Source of the DNA: an uncultured Lachnospiraceae bacterium
GTDB lineage: Bacteria; Bacillota; Clostridia; Lachnospirales; Lachnospiraceae
Direction of reading: 5' to 3'
Assembly: GCA_902493385.1 (NCBI GenBank)
Contig: CABUPO010000001.1
Coordinates: 124,001 to 188,000 of the forward strand
Length of the DNA stretch: 64,000 nt
Position 1 is the stretch's first letter; every line of letters starts with the position of its first letter. The notes beneath the pieces are model-generated. The model saw only the letters and a program-made list of their open reading frames with translations, was not told where the DNA came from and ran no database searches. The position numbers and the translations under genes were made by a program. Below, piece after piece: positions 8,508 through 16,204 of the stretch.

Positions 8508-9706
8508 CAAATAAAACCGTTGTACTTGGGGTTACAGGAAGCATTGCCGCTTATAAAATGGCCAATGCGGCCAGCATGCTGGTAAAACTGAACGCAGACG
8601 TCCATGTAATAATGACAAAAAATGCAGCCAATTTTATTAATCCGATAACCTTTGAAACGCTTACACACAACAAATGTCTTGTAGATACGTTTGACCGCAA
8701 TTTTGAATTTAATGTAGAACATGTTGCTCTTGCAAAAAAAGCAGATATATTCATGATTGCTCCTGCTTCTGCAAACGTAATTGGAAAAATGGCTAACGCA
8801 ATAGCTGATGATATGCTGACTACTACTGTTCTCGCCGCAAAATGCCCGGTATTAATTGCGCCCGCAATGAATACCGCAATGCTTACTAACCCGATTGTCA
8901 TGGATAATATCGAAAAATTAAAGCATTACGGAATGACTGTAATCGAATCAGATAAGGGCTACCTTGCATGCGGCGATACCGGCGCAGGAAAGCTTCCCAG
9001 CGAAACAGTTCTAATCGAATATATATTAAAAGAGATTGCAATGGAGCATGACCTTTTGGGCAAAAAAATACTAATCACAGCCGGCCCCACAAAAGAAGCC
9101 ATAGATCCGGTACGATTCATTTCCAATCATTCAACCGGAAAAATGGGCTATAGCATAGCTCACGCCGCAATGCTTCGCGGCGCGTCGGTTACGCTTATAT
9201 CCGGTCCTGTGTCAATTACACCGCCTATGTTCTGCGACATAGTAAACGTAGAATCAGCCGCCGAAATGTACGACGCTGTAATGTCAGATTATTCATCATA
9301 TGACATTATTATAAAGTCTGCCGCAGTCGCTGACTACAGACCTGAAAATACCGCTAAAGAAAAAATCAAAAAATCAGACGCCAGCTTTTCTTCTGAGATA
9401 AAGCTCACCCGCACAAAGGACATACTTTCAGAGCTTGGCAGAAAAAAAAGACCCGGTCAGATTCTGTGCGGTTTTTCAATGGAAACAGAAAACATGCTTG
9501 AAAATTCCAGAAAAAAGCTGTCAGAAAAAAACGCCGATATAATTGCGGCTAACAGTCTGAGAGAATCCGGCTCCGGGTTTGGCGTTGACACAAATGTTCT
9601 TACACTTATTACCGCAGATTCAGAAGAGCGCTTAACTCTTATGTCAAAAGAAAAAGCCGCCCACTGTCTGCTTGATAAAATAAATGAAATGTCAGCCAGA
9701 AAATAA
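8501..9706 (+). CDS. coaBC: Bifunctional phosphopantothenoylcysteine decarboxylase/synthetase
   Basis: 401 residues, the normal fused length. The N-terminal flavodoxin-like half (residues 1-180) has GVTGSIAAYKMAN, the PASANVIGKMANAIADDMLTT active-site region near residue 88 and a CGDTGAGKLP region near residue 165, typical of the decarboxylase. The C-terminal synthetase half has LITAGPTKEAIDPVRFISN near residue 192, STGKMGY near residue 211, and KSAAVADYRP near residue 271. It makes 4'-phosphopantetheine for coenzyme A. The ribosome binding site ACGGAGGT lies within the end of panD. Pantothenate kinase and CoaD are not in the window. Confidence 0.95.
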   Translation: MLTNKTVVLGVTGSIAAYKMANAASMLVKLNADVHVIMTKNAANFINPITFETLTHNKCLVDTFDRNFEFNVEHVALAKKADIFMIAPASANVIGKMANAIADDMLTTTVLAAKCPVLIAPAMNTAMLTNPIVMDNIEKLKHYGMTVIESDKGYLACGDTGAGKLPSETVLIEYILKEIAMEHDLLGKKILITAGPTKEAIDPVRFISNHSTGKMGYSIAHAAMLRGASVTLISGPVSITPPMFCDIVNVESAAEMYDAVMSDYSSYDIIIKSAAVADYRPENTAKEKIKKSDASFSSEIKLTRTKDILSELGRKKRPGQILCGFSMETENMLENSRKKLSEKNADIIAANSLRESGSGFGVDTNVLTLITADSEERLTLMSKEKAAHCLLDKINEMSARK

Positions 9707-9710
9707 CCAC

Positions 9711-9755
9711 AAAAGCGTAAAGCCTGTCAATCATTCATGGCATTTACGCTTTTTA
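9711..9755 (+). terminator. Rho-independent terminator after coaBC
   Basis: AAAAGCGTAAA (9711-9721) pairs with TTTACGCTTTT (9743-9753) 4 bases after the coaBC stop, followed by TATAAAT. The stop of the convergent HTH gene (9731-9733) sits in the loop, so the hairpin serves mainly the plus strand. Confidence 0.75.
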
Positions 9756-10747
9756 TAAATACCGACTCCTGTCAACGCCACGCTTATAACAATTACAGAC
9801 AGCAGAATAATTAGCTGCACATTACCATTGATGCAATTTTCCCAATCCGAGAAATTAACTCTGTAACTATCTCCCGTTTCCACATCAAAAAGCTTCTCAA
9901 TCAAATAATTTGCCGCATAACACGCCGTTCCTGATATCAAAGTACACAAACCCGCCTTAATAAAATTATTATAATGAAACAGACAAAGAACCGCGCATAA
10001 AATCAACGCCATATACCCATATACTGTAATGAGCAAAGAAGGCTTTAATGCAAACTCATTCCATACATTGATTGCCGCAAGCAGCAAAATTGTCAGTACA
10101 AAAGCGCTTACAAAAGAAATCAGAAATCTCAGACGCTTAATTATATTTGTCAGATTACTCTTATGTATCAGTATCGGAACACACAATAATACATATCCAA
10201 TTGCTGTTCCAAGACAGGCAGTCGGCGCCCAGTATAGCGTATTGGTATATATTGCACATACTAATAAAAGCAGGCAGATTGACACAAGACTTGTCACAGA
10301 AAAAACTAACAGCTTATTAGTCTTAAAAAACGATGTAAATGTCGGCACAAATGAATACGCGCATAATAATGAAGCAAACAAAACCCAAAACCACGACAAT
10401 GTGTGGTTTATCGCAATATTACATATAAAACAGCTAATTAATGCAATTCCATAAGAGATTGTTGATATCCAAAACCATGCGCCCGCTATTCTCCTGTACA
10501 TTTTGGCTTCATACTTTTCCTTACGCGCACTTGTATCAACAGATGCCGAAAGCATCTCATGCTCGCTTACATCAAGCACACGGCATATATCAACAATCAA
10601 AGATATATCAGGATATGAAACTCCTCTCTCCCATTTACTGACTGCAGATTCAGTGATATATAACAATTCTGCAAGGTCTTTTTGTGAATAATTTTTTTCA
10701 GTACGTTTTGCTTTAATAAAATTACCAAAAGCTTTTTTATCAGTCAT
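9731..10747 (-). CDS. Membrane-anchored XRE-family transcriptional regulator
   Basis: 338 residues. Residues 8-66 form a Cro/C1 helix-turn-helix (YSQKDLAELLYITESAVSKWERG), followed by a short linker (SEHEMLSAS) and about seven hydrophobic segments from residue 88 to the end, ending in a basic tail (YKKRKCHE). Such HTH-plus-transmembrane proteins are common in clostridia and are thought to sense envelope or membrane signals, but a target is not known. No partner gene is adjacent: coaBC is convergent and the tRNAs are on the far side. GGAGGTGG precedes the ATG. Confidence 0.85.
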   Translation of the reverse strand: MTDKKAFGNFIKAKRTEKNYSQKDLAELLYITESAVSKWERGVSYPDISLIVDICRVLDVSEHEMLSASVDTSARKEKYEAKMYRRIAGAWFWISTISYGIALISCFICNIAINHTLSWFWVLFASLLCAYSFVPTFTSFFKTNKLLVFSVTSLVSICLLLLVCAIYTNTLYWAPTACLGTAIGYVLLCVPILIHKSNLTNIIKRLRFLISFVSAFVLTILLLAAINVWNEFALKPSLLITVYGYMALILCAVLCLFHYNNFIKAGLCTLISGTACYAANYLIEKLFDVETGDSYRVNFSDWENCINGNVQLIILLSVIVISVALTGVGIYKKRKCHE

Positions 10748-10767
10748 TTATGACCACCTCCGCAGAT

Positions 10768-10797
10768 ATTATATAGCAGATGCAGATGATTTGTCAC
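10768..10797 (-). promoter_or_regulatory. Candidate promoter of the HTH-membrane regulator
   Basis: Minus strand GTGACA (10792-10797), 18 bases, then TATAAT (10768-10773), 20 bases before the ATG. The spacer holds a direct repeat, GCAGAT twice, near 10776-10789 that could be an autoregulatory site; this is weak evidence. Confidence 0.45.
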
Positions 10798-11060
10798 TGG
10801 ACTGTTAAGCCACCCCTTATTTTTACTTGATAGACGCCGTTAATTGCAGTAAAAATTCAAACAATAATTCCTGCTCCTGTTAATATACTATTAAACTGTC
10901 TATTTCTTATACAGAATATGGCAATGCAGCAACTAATTCATTGTGTAATGGGATATTCTTTCGTTGCATGCTAGTGTATGTCATAGGGACAGCAGAAAAG
11001 CACATCGAAAAAATCTCTCTTGCGAAGCCGCATTTCCATCACAAAGTTTAATGTGTCCAG
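10798..11060. other. Gene-free stretch between HTH regulator and tRNA hairpins
   Basis: No frame here has both a ribosome binding site and a family-like translation. The 89-codon and 93-codon frames that reach into 11233-11262 read through the tRNA and hairpins and have no coding character. I see no repeat, RNA motif or insertion remnant in this piece. Confidence 0.5.
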
Positions 11061-11099
11061 AAAAAAGCGTTCCAATAACATTTAGAAGAACGGGAACGC
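11061..11099 (-). terminator. Third (distal) hairpin terminator after the tRNA pair
   Basis: On the minus strand GCGTTCC (11093-11099) pairs with GGAACGC (11067-11073) and is followed by six Ts (11061-11066). The loop is 19 bases. It directly follows the T-run of the second hairpin. Confidence 0.6.
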
Positions 11100-11127
11100 A
11101 AAAACGGCATAGCCATAGGCTACACCG
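11100..11127 (-). terminator. Second hairpin terminator after the tRNA pair
   Basis: On the minus strand a 10-bp stem with two G-U pairs, CGGTGTAGCC (11118-11127) and GGCTATGCCG (11105-11114), closes a 3-base loop and runs straight into TTTTT (11100-11104). This is the best-formed intrinsic terminator of the three. Confidence 0.75.
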
Positions 11128-11163
11128 CTTAAACACAACAACTTTTAACTTAAGATACAAAAG

Positions 11164-11201
11164 CCTTTGGGGCACCTTCCTTACGGAGTGTGCCCCAAAG
11201 G
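11164..11201 (-). terminator. First strong hairpin after tRNA-Met
   Basis: A perfect 12-bp inverted repeat, CCTTTGGGGCAC (11164-11175) against GTGCCCCAAAGG (11190-11201), lies 14 bases past the tRNA-Met end. On the minus strand it is followed by CTTTTG, a weak U-tract, so it may be a terminator or a 3'-end processing barrier. Confidence 0.6.
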
Positions 11202-11214
11202 ACCTCCTTTTCAG

Positions 11215-11288
11215 TAGCGAGAGGGGGATTTGAACCCTCGACACTGCGGGTATGAACCGCATGCTCTAGCCAACTGAGCTATCTCGCC
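11215..11288 (-). tRNA. tRNA-Met (CAT), elongator type
   Basis: The minus strand folds as a cloverleaf: acceptor GGCGAGA with TCTCGCT, D arm GCTC-AGTTGGCTAGA-GAGC-like, anticodon stem TGCGG/CCGCA around loop TTCATAC (anticodon CAT), T arm GAGGG-TTCAAAT-CCCCC-like, discriminator A at 11215. CCA is not encoded. The G-U or G-C closing acceptor and lack of a C1-A72 mismatch fit an elongator rather than an initiator. It is the second gene of a two-tRNA transcript. Confidence 0.93.
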
Positions 11289-11293
11289 ATATA

Positions 11294-11323
11294 AAAGTCT
11301 TCTGAATATAATCAAAAGACTTT
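11294..11323 (-). other. Hairpin between the two tRNA genes
   Basis: AAAGTCTT (11294-11301) and AAGACTTT (11316-11323) are perfect 8-bp arms around a 14-base AT-rich loop in the 40-base tRNA spacer. It probably presents a processing site in the tRNA precursor; it has no U-tract. Confidence 0.5.
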
Positions 11324-11328
11324 ATAAA

Positions 11329-11401
11329 TGGGACCTACAGGGCTCGAACCTGTGACCCTCTGCTTGTAAGGCAGATGCTCTCCCAGCTGAGCTAAGATCC
11401 C
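11329..11401 (-). tRNA. tRNA-Val (TAC)
   Basis: The minus strand folds as a cloverleaf: acceptor GGGATCT with AGGTCCC, D arm GCTC-AGCTGGGA-GAGC, anticodon stem TCTGC/GCAGA around CTTACAA (anticodon TAC), T arm ACAGG-TTCGAGC-CCTGT, discriminator A at 11329. CCA is not encoded. A near-perfect promoter lies just upstream (11424-11452). Confidence 0.95.
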
Positions 11402-11423
11402 ATACAATTTCAACTGCCTTATC

Positions 11424-11452
11424 ATTATATATACACAGGTATTATTTGTCAA
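11424..11452 (-). promoter_or_regulatory. Consensus sigma-A promoter of the tRNA-Val/Met transcript
   Basis: On the minus strand TTGACA (11447-11452) and TATAAT (11424-11429) are both perfect consensus with a 17-base spacer. The -35 box lies inside the last codons of the AI-2E-type gene, whose stop is at 11442-11444, so the tRNAs can be transcribed independently. Confidence 0.85.
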
Positions 11453-12605
11453 GCCCTTTTTTCTCCTTTATGTCAAATTTTCTCCATTCATCAAAATCAC
11501 CAATAATAATCCTTGCACCGGATATTAATCTGTCAAACACTCCGGCTTTGTAGAAACTGACAAATATCATTCCTATAGGAATGCCGATAATCATACCGAT
11601 TACGCCAAGCAATCTATAACCTATAAACATATAAAAAATTGTTGCAAGCGGGGTAAGTCCGATACTGTCTGCAACCATTTTCGGCTGAAGAAACTGCCTT
11701 ACCGCCTGGCATATCAGATACAACGCAAACAAAACAACAGCCATAATATAATGTCCCGTAAGCAGCTCATATACACACCAGGGCCAGATTACGGTACCTG
11801 CTCCTAATACCGGAAGAAAATCAACCACAGCAATAATCAGTGCAAATAATACAGCATAATCCACTCTAAGTATCAGAAGCCCGGCCAAAAGAATAACAAA
11901 TACAAAACACATAATCTTAAACTGCGCCTTAAGATAACCGCCGAGCGCAGACATCATATTGCCTATTATAAGGTCATAACCGTGTTTAATGCCCTTTGGC
12001 ATATTTCTGCTTACTGATTTGACTATATTATCATGCTCAGCCGTAAGAAAATAGCTTAACAATATGGTAATAATAGTCATAAGCAACCCTTCCGCCATGC
12101 TTTTAACTATCATACCAGCATTGCTTATCATAATATTCGCATCACTAATATCACTGATAAACTTGTTGACAAAGTCACCGATGCCTTTGACCACCATATC
12201 AATAACATCTCTTGAATGTTCTGGAAGTATCGAAGATTTTTCACGGAATGAATTTAAAAAGTCCTGCAGCGTATCAGATACAGTCGCATACATTTCCGGA
12301 AAATTATGTGCAAAGCTTATTCCCTGTTTTATAAGTATATACAATATCAAATATAAAAGGCTTATTACGATGGCAAGAGTAAGTACTATAACAATAGCTG
12401 AGCCGTGTTTTCTTACAATTTTTACCCTATGCTCCAGCAGATGCACAAGCGGATTTGCAATAAGAGCAATAATCCAGCCGACTAAAAACGGCCAGAAAAA
12501 TACAATAAGTCTGGGAAATACAAATATTAAAAACAGAATAATAACCGCAGCCAAAAGGTAATTTGCAAGTATTTTTAAATATAGTACATATTTCTTTTCC
12601 TTCAT
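11442..12605 (-). CDS. AI-2E/YtvI-type permease-like membrane protein
   Basis: 387 residues with about seven or eight membrane segments grouped as two N-terminal pairs (residues 10-40 and 65-90), a soluble stretch (95-150), and a C-terminal hydrophobic block with the family pattern PVLGAGTVIWPW near residue 262 and RQFLQPKMVADSIGLTPLATI near residues 307-327. This is the PF01594 family, which includes E. coli TqsA (autoinducer-2 export) and Bacillus YtvI (sporulation). The length and clostridial setting favour a YtvI-like protein; the cargo is unknown. Confidence 0.85.
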   Translation of the reverse strand: MKEKKYVLYLKILANYLLAAVIILFLIFVFPRLIVFFWPFLVGWIIALIANPLVHLLEHRVKIVRKHGSAIVIVLTLAIVISLLYLILYILIKQGISFAHNFPEMYATVSDTLQDFLNSFREKSSILPEHSRDVIDMVVKGIGDFVNKFISDISDANIMISNAGMIVKSMAEGLLMTIITILLSYFLTAEHDNIVKSVSRNMPKGIKHGYDLIIGNMMSALGGYLKAQFKIMCFVFVILLAGLLILRVDYAVLFALIIAVVDFLPVLGAGTVIWPWCVYELLTGHYIMAVVLFALYLICQAVRQFLQPKMVADSIGLTPLATIFYMFIGYRLLGVIGMIIGIPIGMIFVSFYKAGVFDRLISGARIIIGDFDEWRKFDIKEKKGLDK

Positions 12606-12620
12606 AAAACCTCCTGCATT

Positions 12621-13100
12621 TTAACTTATAAGCGCACTGATGCCGCCAAGAAGCCCTGATGTTGCAAGCGCCATAAGAACTCCGGCAAGAACCACTCCAA
12701 GCATAACGGCAATAACGCTTGTCTTAAAATCCATATCAAGTATACTTGCCGCAAGAGTACCTGTCCACGCGCCGGTTCCCGGAAGAGGAATTCCTACAAA
12801 CAGAAGAAGCGCAACGAACAGACCTTTTCCCGCCTTTTCCTGAAGCTTAGTTCCTCCCTTGTGTCCTTTCTCAAGGCAAAACCTGAAAAAACCGCCTATA
12901 TATTTTTTATCTGCGCCCCATTCAAGAACTCTTCTTGCAAAGAAGAAAATAAACGGAACAGGAATCATATTGCCGATTATGCACACGATATACGACGGTA
13001 CAAAATCAAGCCCAAATATTACCGAATAAGGTATTGCTCCCCTTAACTCAATAAGCGGTACCATCGAAATCAAAAAAATTATAATGTAATGCTTTAACAT
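12621..13100 (-). CDS. COG2426-type small membrane protein
   Basis: 159 residues with four hydrophobic segments. Family marks are SMVPLIELRGAIPYSVIFGL near residues 12-31, IGNMIPVPFIFFFARRVLEW near residues 43-62, and GIPLPGTGAWTGTLAA near residues 103-118. It is often annotated as a putative small multidrug export protein, but the family is uncharacterised and that name is not well supported. It lies 15 bases after the AI-2E-type gene start and close to rdgB, in the same direction, so it may share their transcript. Confidence 0.8.
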   Translation of the reverse strand: MLKHYIIIFLISMVPLIELRGAIPYSVIFGLDFVPSYIVCIIGNMIPVPFIFFFARRVLEWGADKKYIGGFFRFCLEKGHKGGTKLQEKAGKGLFVALLLFVGIPLPGTGAWTGTLAASILDMDFKTSVIAVMLGVVLAGVLMALATSGLLGGISALIS

Positions 13101-13110
13101 AACATCCTCC

Positions 13111-13713
13111 TTATATATATTCTTCTAATGTCTGCATCATTTTTGTAAGCGCTCTTCCTCTGTGGCTCACTTCATTTTTTTTCTCAGGCGGAAGGCATGC
13201 CGTTGTACATCCGTATTCAGGAACATAAAATATAGGGTCGTATCCAAACCCATGCTCACCTGAAATTTCATGCGACACACACCCTTCAATTACGCCTTTC
13301 TCCGTAATAATTTTTCCATCCGGAAACGCACATGCTATAACGCATACGAACCTCGCCGTTCTTTCATCCTCAGCAACGCCTTTAAGCTTATCAAGAATAT
13401 AATTATTCTTGACCGTATAAGAGGTATCCTCTCCCAAAAATCTGGATGAATATATTCCGGGAGCTTTGTCAAGATAATCAACCTCAAGTCCCGAATCATC
13501 CGCAAGAACTATGTCTTTTGTAAGCTTTGCAATCTCTTTTGCCTTTATAACCGCATTTTCTTCAAACGTACTTCCATCCTCCACGATGTCCGCATGTATG
13601 TCTGCATCCTTTAATGAAACAAGCTCTATATCATGCTTTAAAATAAAATCATGCATTATTTCCCTTATCTCAACCATTTTGCCTTCATTTCCCGTTGCAA
13701 ATACTATTCTCAT
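13111..13713 (-). CDS. rdgB: XTP/dITP diphosphatase (RdgB/HAM1)
   Basis: 200 residues from ATG 13713, which overlaps the stop of the upstream RNA methyltransferase as ATGA and has GAGG 8 bases before it; the 13737 start lacks a ribosome binding site. Family motifs: FATGNEGKMVEI (residues 4-15), DIVLADDSGLEVDYL near residue 66 with the catalytic Asp, ARFVCVIACAFPDG near residue 115, and GHEISGEHGFGYDPIF-like stretch near residues 143-158 ending in SHRGRAL. It hydrolyses non-canonical purine triphosphates (dITP, XTP) to keep them out of DNA. Confidence 0.93.
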   Translation of the reverse strand: MRIVFATGNEGKMVEIREIMHDFILKHDIELVSLKDADIHADIVEDGSTFEENAVIKAKEIAKLTKDIVLADDSGLEVDYLDKAPGIYSSRFLGEDTSYTVKNNYILDKLKGVAEDERTARFVCVIACAFPDGKIITEKGVIEGCVSHEISGEHGFGYDPIFYVPEYGCTTACLPPEKKNEVSHRGRALTKMMQTLEEYI

Positions 13714-14879
13714 ATCGTTTTCCTCACATCTGTACATTTTTTCCCAGGCGGCTTTGGTCCCATATACTGAAGATAATATGTCTTCATCATACCATTATAC
13801 AGTTTACGGTTCTTGTCCGCCTTACGTCCGATATAATGCTCGGCCTGTTCATAAGCAGTTATAATATAAGACGACCATGTATCAAGCGAACCAATAACCT
13901 CGCCTATGCTTCTATATAACTGAGGTAAATTCTTCTTTTCCTCGATACGCTCGCCATACGGCGGGTTAGTTATAATAAAACCATATTTCTTATGGCTGCT
14001 AAGCTCGTCTACTCCATGTCTCTGAAAATGAATATATTCAGACACTCCTGCAAGCTCTGCGTTTGCCTTCGACATCTTTATACACTCATCGTCTATATCA
14101 AATCCCTGAATCGACATTGTAACGTCATTTTTCACAAGGCTTCTTGCTTCCTCGTAAGCTTCCCCGAACAATTTTTTTGTATTAAACGACGTCCATTTAT
14201 CGGAAAGAAATCCCCTGTTCATGCCCGGCGCTATGCCTGCTCCAATCATTGCCGCTTCAATAGGAATAGTGCCGCTGCCACAAAACGGATCTATCAGAAA
14301 CCTGTCCCATTTCCACGGCGTAAGCTTAATAAGCGCCGCTGCAAGAGTTTCTGTAATAGGAGCTTTCACAGTCCATTTTCTATAGCCTCTCTTATGAAGA
14401 GAAGTTCCTGTCGTATCCAGTCCTATCGTTACTATATCCTTCATAATCGTAACTCTGACAGGATAGTCCTCCCCATCTTCAGGAAACCAGTCGATATGAT
14501 ATTTCATCTTCAGTCTTTCAACTATGGCTTTTTTAATTATAGACTGTATATCAGACGGGCTGAACAGCTTACTCTTAACAGAATTCGCTTTGGCAACCCA
14601 AAATCTTGCATCTTTAGGAATATATTCTTCCCATGATATGCTTTTTGTATTTTCAAATAATTCGTCGAATGTTTCCGCTTTAAACGACGCTGCTTTAAGA
14701 AGAACACGCTCAGTTGTTCTTAAAAAAATATTGGCTCTTGCCAGGGCGGAGATATCACCGTAAAAAGAGACCTTACCGTCGCTTACTTCGCTTATCTCAT
14801 ATCCGAGATCCATAATCTCTCTTTTACATACTGACTCAGTTCCAAAATGGCAAGGCGCAATCCATTCATATCTATGCAT
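13710..14879 (-). CDS. THUMP-domain class I RNA methyltransferase (RlmL/YpsC-like)
   Basis: 389 residues. The N-terminal half (45-155) is a THUMP RNA-binding domain, and the C-terminal half is a Rossmann methyltransferase with PFCGSGTIPIEAAMI near residue 198 and the N6/N2-type active site TNPPYGERI near residue 306. The size and arrangement match B. subtilis YpsC and the N-terminal part of E. coli RlmL, which methylates 23S rRNA at G2445. Transcribed ahead of rdgB with a 4-base overlap. The exact target is inferred. Confidence 0.88.
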   Translation of the reverse strand: MHRYEWIAPCHFGTESVCKREIMDLGYEISEVSDGKVSFYGDISALARANIFLRTTERVLLKAASFKAETFDELFENTKSISWEEYIPKDARFWVAKANSVKSKLFSPSDIQSIIKKAIVERLKMKYHIDWFPEDGEDYPVRVTIMKDIVTIGLDTTGTSLHKRGYRKWTVKAPITETLAAALIKLTPWKWDRFLIDPFCGSGTIPIEAAMIGAGIAPGMNRGFLSDKWTSFNTKKLFGEAYEEARSLVKNDVTMSIQGFDIDDECIKMSKANAELAGVSEYIHFQRHGVDELSSHKKYGFIITNPPYGERIEEKKNLPQLYRSIGEVIGSLDTWSSYIITAYEQAEHYIGRKADKNRKLYNGMMKTYYLQYMGPKPPGKKCTDVRKTI

Positions 14880-14925
14880 CTGAGATATAAACCTGCCTCT
14901 TTAATATTAATATTCATATAGTATT

Positions 14926-15267
14926 CTATAATGACAGATACGTCAAATGTTTTTTATATTCTTCTATTCCTCCATACAGACTTGAAACCTCAACTCCGTA
15001 CTGCATAAGCTTTTTGGCATACAGCATGCTTGTATTGCCCCTTTCACAATACAAAATCACCCTGTATCCTTTATGAATAAGACCTGACAGCATTTTTACA
15101 AGCCTGTTTTCCACATCCTGGATATTTTCAAATTCATTTTCATCAATATTTACGGCATTATCAAGATGCCCTTCTACATACTGATTACGGCTCCTTATAT
15201 CTATAATATATATTTTTTCATTACCTTTCATAAGCTTTATAAGGTCATTACAGGTAATAACATCCAT
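14926..15267 (-). CDS. Single-domain rhodanese-like protein
   Basis: 113 residues with one rhodanese fold: IYIIDIRSRNQYVEGHL near residue 18, and the active loop YCERGNTSM near residues 80-88 with the catalytic cysteine. Such proteins move sulfane sulfur or act in sulfur stress; the partner is not evident here. AGGAGGGG precedes the ATG. No promoter hexamers were identified with confidence. Confidence 0.85.
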   Translation of the reverse strand: MDVITCNDLIKLMKGNEKIYIIDIRSRNQYVEGHLDNAVNIDENEFENIQDVENRLVKMLSGLIHKGYRVILYCERGNTSMLYAKKLMQYGVEVSSLYGGIEEYKKHLTYLSL

Positions 15268-15306
15268 ATCAACCCCTCCTGCTACAATATATGTACAAAA
15301 TAATAC

Positions 15307-15344
15307 AAAGGTGCCTTAACGCATAATGCAGCTAAGACACCTTT
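15307..15344 (-). terminator. Terminator after the Ser/Asn-rich gene
   Basis: Minus strand AAAGGTGTCTTA (15333-15344) pairs with TAAGGCACCTTT (15307-15318), 12 bp with one G-U, 22 bases past the stop of the small gene. T-rich sequence (GTATTATTTTG) follows. Confidence 0.65.
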
Positions 15345-15365
15345 ATACTATCAGTCAGCTTCTAA

Positions 15366-15542
15366 CTAACGTGAGCAGTTCTTTGAAGAATTCTGTGAAC
15401 TGTTATTCTGTGATGAATTTTTTGAAGAATTCTGTGAGCTGTTATTCTGTGATGAATTTCTTGAACTATTCTGTGAAGAGTTCTGTGAATAATCCTTTGT
15501 TGAATTACTTGTTTTATTCTTTTCATAACTATTTTCGCTCAT
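15366..15542 (-). CDS. Tiny Ser/Asn-rich repeat protein
   Basis: 58 residues from an ATG with a perfect GGAGG 8 bases upstream, terminated by TAG and followed by a terminator, so the unit looks like a real gene. Composition is extreme: 22 Ser, 14 Asn, 6 Gln, one Cys and few hydrophobic residues. After a 19-residue charged start (MSENSYEKNKTSN), the rest is made of QNSSxNSS-like units, including two 13-residue copies matching the DNA repeat at 15372-15449. There is no signal peptide or membrane segment. I cannot assign a function. Such low-complexity small proteins can be structural (spore or surface) or disordered; neighbours (rhodanese, HAAS protein) do not settle it. Confidence 0.75.
   Translation of the reverse strand: MSENSYEKNKTSNSTKDYSQNSSQNSSRNSSQNNSSQNSSKNSSQNNSSQNSSKNCSR
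15372..15449 (-). repeat. Two tandem 39-base copies within the Ser/Asn-rich gene
   Basis: Codons 32-44 and 45-57 are near-identical 39-base copies (13 residues each, QNNSSQNSSKNSS and QNNSSQNSSKNCS), differing by a few bases. In-frame slippage would change protein length by 13 residues. Confidence 0.8.
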
Positions 15543-15611
15543 GATGACGCCTCCTAAATATATTTTTTACACCTTTAGTATGTGCCGCATCAAAAAATAT
15601 ATTCAGGAGTT

Positions 15612-16067
15612 TTAAAGCTTTTTATCTAACACCCGCATAACCAGAACAATTATCACTATTAACGCAAGCAAAGGTAAAAGAAAGCTTATAATTCTAAATA
15701 ATATCGAAACTACAATAAGCACAACAAGCGCAATACATACCATCGTAAGCACTCTGTGAAGCTTTTCCAAAAATCCTTCCTCGCCGAAATCTTCATTAAA
15801 ATTTTCCTCTTCGTCAGTTTCAGCATATGTTCGTTTACTGAATTGTCTGCTTATAGGATCATCTTTCATATGGTAAGTCTGTATTATTGTTTTGGCAATA
15901 AGCCTTGGACTTCCAAGTTCATTAAGCACTTCTTTTTCTGTCCTGCCTTCTGCAATCTGACTGTCAATATATGACGAATAATAAGAAATATTACTTTCCA
16001 GTTCCCTGTCATCTATTTTCCCTTTCAGACATCTTCTTAAATCATCTAAAAACTGCTTCTTATCCAT
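15612..16067 (-). CDS. HAAS/DUF1700 signalling membrane protein
   Basis: 151 residues from ATG 16067, which has GGAGG 8 bases before it; the upstream TTG frame is not used. The N-terminal 70 residues match the HAAS (DUF1700) helical domain: FLDDLRRCLKGKI, then EVLNELGSPRLIAKTI near residue 55. A charged linker and two C-terminal hydrophobic segments (residues 100-150) follow. In other Firmicutes DUF1700 proteins are paired with a PadR regulator; none is adjacent here. Divergent from the acyltransferase-3 gene. Confidence 0.8.
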   Translation of the reverse strand: MDKKQFLDDLRRCLKGKIDDRELESNISYYSSYIDSQIAEGRTEKEVLNELGSPRLIAKTIIQTYHMKDDPISRQFSKRTYAETDEEENFNEDFGEEGFLEKLHRVLTMVCIALVVLIVVSILFRIISFLLPLLALIVIIVLVMRVLDKKL

Positions 16068-16104
16068 ATGCACCTCCAAAAGCCGTATTTTTCCTGTGTG
16101 AACT

Positions 16105-16132
16105 ATTATATACGTTTTTACGAAAATTGCAA
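16105..16132 (-). promoter_or_regulatory. Promoter of the HAAS gene
   Basis: Minus strand TTGCAA (16127-16132), 16 bases, TATAAT (16105-16110). It lies back to back with the acyltransferase promoter. Confidence 0.6.
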
Positions 16133-16142
16133 AACATTTCTT

Positions 16143-16171
16143 TTGACTTGTCTATAAACATTACATATAAT
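16143..16171 (+). promoter_or_regulatory. Promoter of the acyltransferase-3 gene
   Basis: TTGACT (16143-16148), 17 bases, TATAAT (16166-16171), 34 bases before the ATG at 16205. Confidence 0.75.
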
Positions 16172-16204
16172 AAGTATGAACAACCTATTACAAGGAGAAA
16201 ATAA

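Noticed and set aside
10981..11262. 93-codon minus-strand frame over the tRNA hairpins
   Set aside because: It runs through tRNA-Met and two terminators, has no ribosome binding site, and the composition is not protein-like.
15372..15449. CRISPR-like or intergenic repeat
   Set aside because: The two 39-base copies are contiguous, in frame and coding; there are no spacers.
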